Source: Ophiothrix spiculata (taxonomy: Eukaryota; Echinodermata; Ophiuroidea; Amphilepidida; Ophiotrichidae). Taken from it: a stretch of DNA of 22,477 nucleotides. The stretch lies in NCBI GenBank assembly GCA_000969725.1, contig JXSR01S073198.1. One strand, 5' to 3'. Under the pieces are notes generated by a model. The model searched no databases. It had not been told where the DNA came from and saw only the letters and a list, made by a program, of their open reading frames with translations. Both the position numbers and the translations under genes were made by a program. Shown one piece after another: positions 12,901-21,900 of this stretch. Numbering within the stretch: position 1 is the first letter of the stretch; each line of letters starts with the position of its first letter.

Positions 12901-15900
12901 CACTGTGGGTCTTTGACAACAAAACATCAGTCAATACATCAATGATTAGTACTACCAGAAATTACAAAAATGCATATCAAAACCTTTGAGCATTTCTGTA
13001 TACCACCATTTACCAGTAAGACCCCCCAGACCTTCCCCCAGGAGGTGGTTGCACTGATTGTCATGGTTGATGCAACATCACAACAATGTATACATTTTTT
13101 AATGAGTGCAGTCTCGACCTTGTTGTGTTTGAAAAACTTTTTGACAGTAGATACAACTTTCTTGAATAAGTAATATGTCACTCATGTAAGAAAGAAAGTC
13201 CATCCATAAGGCCAAAAAATAGATTTTTACTTGGTTGTCACAACAATCCAGATTAGTTGGGTTTATATTCCACCCTTTTTTACGACCCATGATTGCATTT
13301 ATGTAAAGAGATCTATTGCATTGGAGCAATACTGAATTGCAAAATGTGGCTGTTTGCTGTATCTATACATTACAAAGCAACACACTGTTGTTTATGGATG
13401 TAATTCTTGGATGTGACAGTCTGCGTCTAATGCATAATATTCACAATTTTGAGCATGCATTCAAAAATTATATCGAAAAACAAATATGTTCATAATTGAA
13501 AAGCATAGTGCTTAAAATCTGTCAAGTCATATCATATTTACGAGCGTATATCCAAAGAAAATGAAAAATACTTGACCCGAAATGTTAATTATTATTATAC
13601 CACTAAAACAAAGCCCCATAAAATCATAAAATACATTTTAGATTCGATGACTTCTCACCTTTATTTTAATGTAAACATGAAATTTCATTTCCTTTGCCCT
13701 TTAATTTCTTCCAGTTGTCATACAGCAATATCTTTGACCTGAGTGTTGATTGGTTCAAGGAAGGCATAGACCCATCCAGTATCAGACATCACAGTATATA
13801 CATAGATAGACTGACAGCAGAATTCACTGAAGCTATGAAGAGTAAGATAGAGAAAAGCCTGGATACAAAGATTAGTGCCGATGCACAAAAATTGGACCAT
13901 CTGACACTAGAAGTTTGTCAGCATCTCAACGCGGTCCATGACAGGTAAGCTTTAAATAAATATGACATATTTATTCTGTTGGATGCACTGATGTCACAGA
14001 CTAGAATTTTGTCCTCTGATTGGTCAATTGAGACTGTTCCATGTTACTCCCTGGCGTGAAACATTGCATTGGAGGTCAATGAAAAAGTCCACAAAATTTA
14101 CATTTTCAGCTAAATTAATTTTTGTATCAACCCCTTTCTTTGATATATTGTTCAAAAATGTGTCTTTCATTTTTATTGTAAGTAAATATTAATGAATCAG
14201 AGCGGAAACATAAAATATTGTGGAAATATTGGTTCACTCCATAGACATCGCACAGTAAGTTCACTGCAGTAACAAGGACTGAGTACGTCAAATTCAACAA
14301 CTGCGTCCGACAGAATAGAGAATAGCCTCATTAGTGTCTGGCACTGCTTTCCATGAGGGTCCTCTGTTAGATGGTCAAATGTTTTTGCCAGTTTTAGATG
14401 CAGGAGGAAAACTGGAGAGCCAGGAGGAGAACCTGCGTAAGCAAGTTTGGACAGGCAACCAATTGCACATACAGTGCCGAGACCTGGGATTGAACCCGCA
14501 ACAGTCCATTTGTCGATTTCACTGACATTTACGATGCATCGTAGCTACATAGGGTTCAGCTCGTAACTCCAACTAGACATCACAAATACATGAAAATCCT
14601 TTGTAAGTGCTCACCGCATTGTAAGGTATATAAATTATGCTTTAGAAAAATTGAACCCTTTGTTAGTGTTGCGTGGGGTCAATAGGTGGTAGTAGCTAAC
14701 GATGGGTTTTGGTCTTGTGATGGGTTAACGATGCATTTTAACTTTAGTGAAATTGACCCCTGAACTCATTGGTGCAAAGCGAGGGAAGTACCACTGCGCT
14801 ACCTGCTTCCCCTTTGAAATATTAGATAGAGAAATTTAGTACTAAGAGGAGATGATGCAAAGAATTGAGGCTGTCTGACTCAAGGAGTTTCCCAGCATAT
14901 CAACTTTGTCTGTGATGAGTAATGTAAACGCCAATATTTTCGCGCTCAGTAATTTTCGCGCAAAGCCAATTTTGGACCATTTCACGAGTTTTTATTTTCG
15001 CGCACATGAACATTGGCCGTGTATGGAACTTCTTTTGTAACAAATACAGAGTAATTTTCGCGCTGCATTTATTTTCGCGCTAAATTAATTTTGCGCGAAA
15101 AGCGCGAAAAATAAATGTAGCGCGAAAAATACCACTTATACAGTAATATTTTATATGTCAAGAGAAATATTCAGATACCGAAACTGGGCGAGATAAAGAG
15201 CTGAGACCATCTGATTCTAACGGTTTCAAAGCATCTATGCTTGGTTCATTGTAAGTATTACATAGTTAAGCTTTCAGATATCAAGAGAAATGGTTTATCA
15301 AGACTGCAGTTGACCAGGCTTGTAATTGATGTAAATAATTGATAAGCTTTCTGATATCAAGAGAAAGGATGTGATGTCAAGACAAGGGAAATGCAAAGAA
15401 ATTAAATTATCTGACATTAGAGTTTTTTCAAGCATCTCATTCTGTTCCAGGTAAGCCTTCAGATTTCAAGTTAGGTAAATTGCTGTGAGATAAAAGTATG
15501 CATGCTGATGGGAATTCTTAAATCTGTTCCATCTCATGACACCCTCATTCTGAATGAATAATTGTGAATCTTTTTTTCTACTTCAGATGCAAGACATTTT
15601 ATGGTCGTAAAGATACTCTGACGCATGTAAAACAGTACTTACTGAGTGATTCTAACCAACCCCTGGTAATATATGGAGCCACTGGATCTGGGAAGACATC
15701 AATCATTGCCAAAGCAGCTCAGCTCACTAAACAATGGCTGAAAATGTAAGGAATGGAGATTAGGGGAAGGGGTAGTATGAAAAATTTAAACCAAATATTT
15801 AACCTGTTTCAGTCTATATTGGTGGCAATGTATCTTTTATTGTGAGAGTGGTTGATTAAGGTATTCAACCAAGCTACAGAATTGTTCATCGAGAATCAAC

Positions 15901-18900
15901 AACGATGCATCCATGCGTCCGCATATTTTTATCGTGCGAGAGTGGCTTTAGCCACCTGAGCGTGATAAAAATACGCCGACGCATCGGATGCAGAGTTGTT
16001 GATTCGCAATGAACAACTCTGTAGCTTGTTTGAATACCTTTCAACAACGAAAATCTTCCTGAAAATGTATGAAAAATTTAATAATGTCTATAATTTAACA
16101 GATACTCATCTTCATAAAAATATTTTTAGCAAAATCTGAAGCAAAATGCTAGTTTTTAAGTGTTTGTTGCATTGAGCTGTTCCCAAGTGCCAGTCCTTGC
16201 CCTTACTCAAGTTCCCGGCGCTTGATGAACAGTGCGCCGACTAACGTGTACTGCGTAAACGCACCTCCGTGCATGCTGTGCCGTGCGTGATGCCCTTATT
16301 TAAATATCAACTGTGGATTCATCAAAAATCAACAACGGTGCGCTCCCATATAAGAAGATACAGTGAGTTATTGAATAATTGTTCAATTGCTAAACAGGTA
16401 ATGATACCTATAACTAACGGCATCTATAGGGCACCCTTTTAAATGCGTAGCAGAATAATAAGGGGTGGCTATTGCATGATATGGAAGATGGTGTTTGTGA
16501 TTTAAATATTTCAGGAATGTGGCGGATGATTCTGAAAATGATCTCAAAATGAATGTAATCATTCCTTTTTATTATATTCGTTGTGTTGTTGTGATTTGAT
16601 TTGTAAGTTATGGTTATGTGGTTATGTAATTTATTGCAGGAAAGAAGCTACACTCGTGATACGGTGTATTGGTCACACACCAGTATCCTCCAACATTAGG
16701 ACATTGATATATGGAATATCTCAGCAGATATGCCATGCATATGATATGGACCAAGTTACTGTACCACTAGTAAGTCATCAAATAATCAGAAAATGCAAAA
16801 ATACACCTCGCACAAAAATAAATGCACTATGTCTTTAGATCTGCATTGTGTAAGAGTCTGATAATTCTGAACGTTTCCGAAAAATACATTTTATTGCTGC
16901 ATCTTTGCTCTTTCGTAAAACACCTGAAAATTTGTGTGAAAATGACTGTGATAGAACGCTCAAAAAACGCTGGACCCCCCCCCCCCCCCCAAAAAAAAAA
17001 ACCCTTTACGATGATTTCAGTGGTCACTACACAGTTATAACGCATTCTTGTCACTTAGGCGAGCTAATAGCCATCAATATTGAGACTGTCATATCACGCC
17101 TCATCATGGTCGTTATAACAACTTCTAAAGCATTGCATCGTAGCAACTGTGCAGTGACAATTGAAATCTTTGTAAAGTGCAACAATTGTTTGGGGGGTCC
17201 AGCATTCTATCTCAGCCATTTTCACACATATTTTCACAAGTGAGGTGTTTTAGGAAAGAGCAAAGATACAGTAATAAAATGTATAGGTCGGAAGCGTTCA
17301 GAATCAGACTTTGACGCTTTGCCAATCTAAAGACGCGTTTCTTTTTGTGCGAGGTGTACTCTACAGTTTGAGCAGAAATTAGATAATCTATTTGCTGACT
17401 TTTAAAAATACTTCCTGCTCTAACCAGTCGTGTGAGGAGTAATTGGCTTTGTATCAAATGGAATCAATCAATCAATCAATCAATCAATGACACAAGTACT
17501 TGCATTACATGCATACCCCATGAAGGAGTCTATTCGTACAGGGGACCCACGGCTTTACGTGACTGTCCGACCACGGAGCAAGTAGAGTAAAGTTTCTTGC
17601 CCAAGAATGAAAACTTTCTCTCTACTTCTTTGATGTGGATTAATGAATACATATATCTTGTAGCTATTATAATTGAAGAGCATTTTATCAAAACTCACTT
17701 AGTCCAATAGCTGCTGGCATGCCAGATTTTGAAACAAAATTTCTTCAAAATTGTTCTGATGCATATTCAACCTCATATTGCAGAGTTCAAGCATTCTTAT
17801 CCTAACCTTTGTAAGAAATTTAACATGCTTTTATATTATCTGTTTGGCAGGACTTCTTTGGAGCATTAAATGACTTGCCAGGTCGATTGAGTGCAGCATC
17901 TGCTGAGAAACCATTAGTGATATTCCTTGATGGTCTTGATCAGTTAAGCCCTGAGCATTCAGCTCATGCAGTAAGCACATGGCTACCTAAACACCTCCCT
18001 GATCATGTGCATCTCGTTGTGTCTACCTCATCAACCTCACAGATGGATATCCTCAAAGAGTTAAAGGTAAGATTCCTTGATGGTCTTGATCAGTTAAGTC
18101 CTGAGCATTCAGCTCATGCAGTAAGCACATGGCTACCTAAACACCTCCCTGATCATGTGCATCTCATTGTGTCTACCTCATCAACCTTGCAGATGGATAT
18201 CCTCAAAGAGTTAAAGGTAAGATTCCTTGATGGAGTTGATCAGTCCTGAGCATTCAGCTCATGCAGTAAGCACATGGCTACCTAAACACCTCCCTGATCA
18301 TGTGCATCTCATTGTGTCTACCTCATCAACCTTGCAGATGGATATCCTCAAAGAGTTAAAGGTAAGATTCCTTGATGGAGTTGATCAGTTAAGCCCTGAG
18401 CATTCAGCTCATGCAGTAAGCACATGGCTACCCAAGCACCTCCCTGATCATGTGCATCTCATTGTGTCTACCTCATCAACCTTGCAGATGGATATCTTTA
18501 AAGAGTTAAAGGTAAGATTCCTTGATGGTGTTGATCAATAAGCCCTGAGCATTCAGCTCATGCAGTATTTCCTTATAACCCTGTACCCCATCTGTATATA
18601 CTCTGCTTTCTGGCCGTTATATATGACCCTTGTGAATCCCTGCACTAGCATCATAAACTTTGTGTTAAAGAGGTTTAACTGCGTTTAAAGTAGATTTGGG
18701 CTATTTGGAATATCAAGGCAAGCTAAGAGGTATAGCCAACAAACTTCCATATAACTGTCTGGTCTGGCTACATTTTTACGTACATGTACGATGGCCTTGG
18801 AGGGAACAATAAAAGTACAAATGAATTTTATCTGATGAGACTTTAATTATCATTTTCATTATTATGTTTTCATGTTATCAATTGTTGTGTACACCCATTT

Positions 18901-21900
18901 TTTTTTTTGAGGAGGGTGCCATGGTTTGGACAAGTTATTTGCATACCAGCTTGTCCGTTTGGGCTATTATTAAAAATAAAGTTATTGTGCCCTGGTTAAC
19001 AGGATGGATTAGATATTGCGGATTGCCCAGGCCATACAATCCAATTCAACAAACTTTCTATATAAAAAAGGGTAAAGTAAAACTGGCTGAGTTATGTTTT
19101 TATTATCAATATATCATCAATTTATTGTTTCAAAATGTATTGCTTCACAAGCACACCTGCATTTTAACTCACTTCATATTTGCAGAGACTTGTCAGTGGC
19201 AATAACTTACTTCAAGTACCCGACCTGTCTGATCAAGAAGCCCAAGTAATCCTGGACAACCTGTTGAGATCAGCTGGCAGGGTTATTACTGCGGCTCAGA
19301 GGGATGTCATCATGGCTGGAGTAGAGGCCAATCCTGTACCATTGTATGTAGAGTTAGCAGCACGGGAGGCATTGCTATGGCAGAGCTCTGCTCAAGGAAG
19401 ACAACTGTTTATACCCAATCAAATTAATAAACTTGTCAATGGTAAGAACAGAGGATAAATATAGTAATAATGATAATAATAATAATAGTTATGGTTTATT
19501 TCAAAGCGCCAATATTACAACATTAGCTGACATTGATTCTCTTTTGCAAACATCCAACCCAAGCCTCCTGCAGGCAATGAGGATAAAGTGCTTTGCCCAA
19601 GGACACACCACGTTGACATGAGCGGGGCTCGAACTCACAACCTATGGATTACAGGATGGACGCTTTATCCACTTGGCCACATGTGCTACTCAATTTATTT
19701 AGATTTATCAAATATAAAAGTTAAGTCTAAAGCTGCATTCAGAGTGTCTGTCAAGGTTATGACAATATCAAAAATATTTGTAATGAGAAAATTTTGCAAC
19801 AATTATGACAAGCCAATATGTCAATGACCAGTGCTAAGGCTAAGGTTGTAAGGCATATCATTGGTGCAGGAGCCTGAAAATGTATGCAGCAGGTCTCTGA
19901 AAAAATGAGTATAAATCAAGTGTCAAATGTAAATTAAATTGTTGGACTCATTCATGGAGATTGTTCAGGAGATGGTTGAGATTTGACAAAAAAGTTCAAA
20001 CATTAGTAATTTCAAGGAAAATGTCGCCTAAAATGAACCGAAATATCATTGACATTTTTAATGTTAAATTTGAACATTGACCTAATTTAAATTAGATCCA
20101 GTAGTTATAGGCCATAATAGTGAGTATCTGTTGTTGTTGGATTTTGATTTGTGAATGTGTGCCTGTAGCAAATACACAATAGTCTCTAAAGTGAGAGTAC
20201 ATTTTCAAGGTTGTTATGTTCAAGTCTATGCTCAAAACTTGGGAGTATGCATTCATGAATATAATCTAGCAACAAAAATAGCATCTTGATAGTTTAGGAT
20301 AAAAATATTATTCACTGAAATATTCATATTATCATATTTATAAATATACCAAATTTCTCTCAATCACAGGAGTATTCATGCGATTAGAAACAACTCATTC
20401 TGAGCCTCTTGTACGACGTGCATTAGGCTACATTACTGCAGCCAATCACGGAGTGACTTGGACTGAATTGGAAGACTTGCTGTCTCTTGATGATGCCGTC
20501 ATGGCAACGGTAACCCAGCAACATGGTACAACAGTAAGAAGATTGCCATCAGCACTGTGGTGTCAACTGAGGCAAGACATTGAACCGTATCTGAATGTCA
20601 CCATTGCTGATAATGTGGAGACCTACAGATGGCGCCATCATTTGTTCCACCAAGTTGCTACTGAAAGGTAAGGATGAGATATTTTGATATCGTCAAGGAA
20701 GATGGGCTCAAAGCATAGATTTACAGGGGAGATACCAGACTTTGTATACCTGCCCATGTAATGGCGACGTCAGCCATGGAGCTCAAATTAGGTGTATTTG
20801 GGTCTACTCGGTTCCAATCAATTAAATGAGTGCCAAGATTCGGTTGCGTGTAGAGACAAATAACTGCTCGAATAATACGCCAACCTGCACTCAAAGCCTT
20901 GTGGGCTTGTTTTCAATATTCGCGCATTATTACAAGGTGTGATGCATCTTCGGAAAAACCATGAATACCCCAAATTTTGTCCCCATGCCAGAATAAAAAT
21001 GACAGCAAGTATGGTATCTCCCCTGTAAATTAATGGCTCAAAAAGAAATGTGTCACTTAAAATGATCCAAAATGACATACTGGAATGAGATAACTCCAAT
21101 ACCAAAAGTAGTCATAATTTACTCATCAGATTAACATATACATGCTTTTATACAAGCCAGATTTGTGACAATTTTGGGCTGCGAAAAACTAAATATTGAA
21201 CTATCTTGCTCGTCACAAAAATTATTTTTCTAACAAATTATGAAAGAAAAGCTGTTTCCACAGTTTTCATGGACAGTACCTCTAAACTTTGTCATAACCA
21301 TTTTTCAATAAGGAAATGGCAAAATATCCCTCAAGCTAAATGTCGATATGGCAATATTGCTCAAGCAGTTTCCACAGACAGATGTACAACAACAGCTAAC
21401 ATAATTCTATGCAATTTCAATGGGAGTTGGGGTTTGTGTATAGAACAAAGAGACCAATACACAGTACAGTGTCTGCATGATCACCAGAAATTGATTTTAT
21501 GAGACAAATAGGCCAAAACCTTTCCACGTGTCAACAACACTCTTGTCAGTAACCAAGCAGATGCCTAACTGACAAATGAGTGACCAATATCCCACCCATA
21601 AAGTCAAAAAATTGACAAAAATCAGGGCAAAATTAGGAAAAAAGAATTGTTTAATCACTTAAACTACAACTAAATGACAACTGTTTTTATGCGAAAAATA
21701 ATGATTCCATTTTTTGTGATACATAGTGATGACAATAACTTGTTTTTTTTACAACTCTGATCATTTAGTCTTTGTCAAATAACTTCTTCCAAATTATCAC
21801 AGATGTCTTGTAATTTTTGTGTTTCACTTCATCAGGTATTTGAACCAACGTGACAAAGCACATTCCTACCACACAGCTTTTATAGAATACTATCTCGGCA

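Noticed and set aside
16827..17243. Open frames on both strands around the poly-C/poly-A run
   Set aside because: They lie entirely inside the TA-flanked fold-back element; proline and lysine runs are translations of homopolymers.
18222..18516. Units 3 and 4 of the Walker B array as separate cassette exons
   Set aside because: Each has a donor but no phase-compatible acceptor with a proper polypyrimidine tract at its start; CCTTGCAG inside the units would give only a 24-nt exon.
18864..19205. 113-codon open frame running into exon 15
   Set aside because: Hydrophobic, low-complexity intron translation; the conserved protein starts only after the acceptor at 19185.
21206..21502. 98-codon open frame in intron 16
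   Set aside because: No recognised motif, no matching splice sites and repeated short segments; likely chance.
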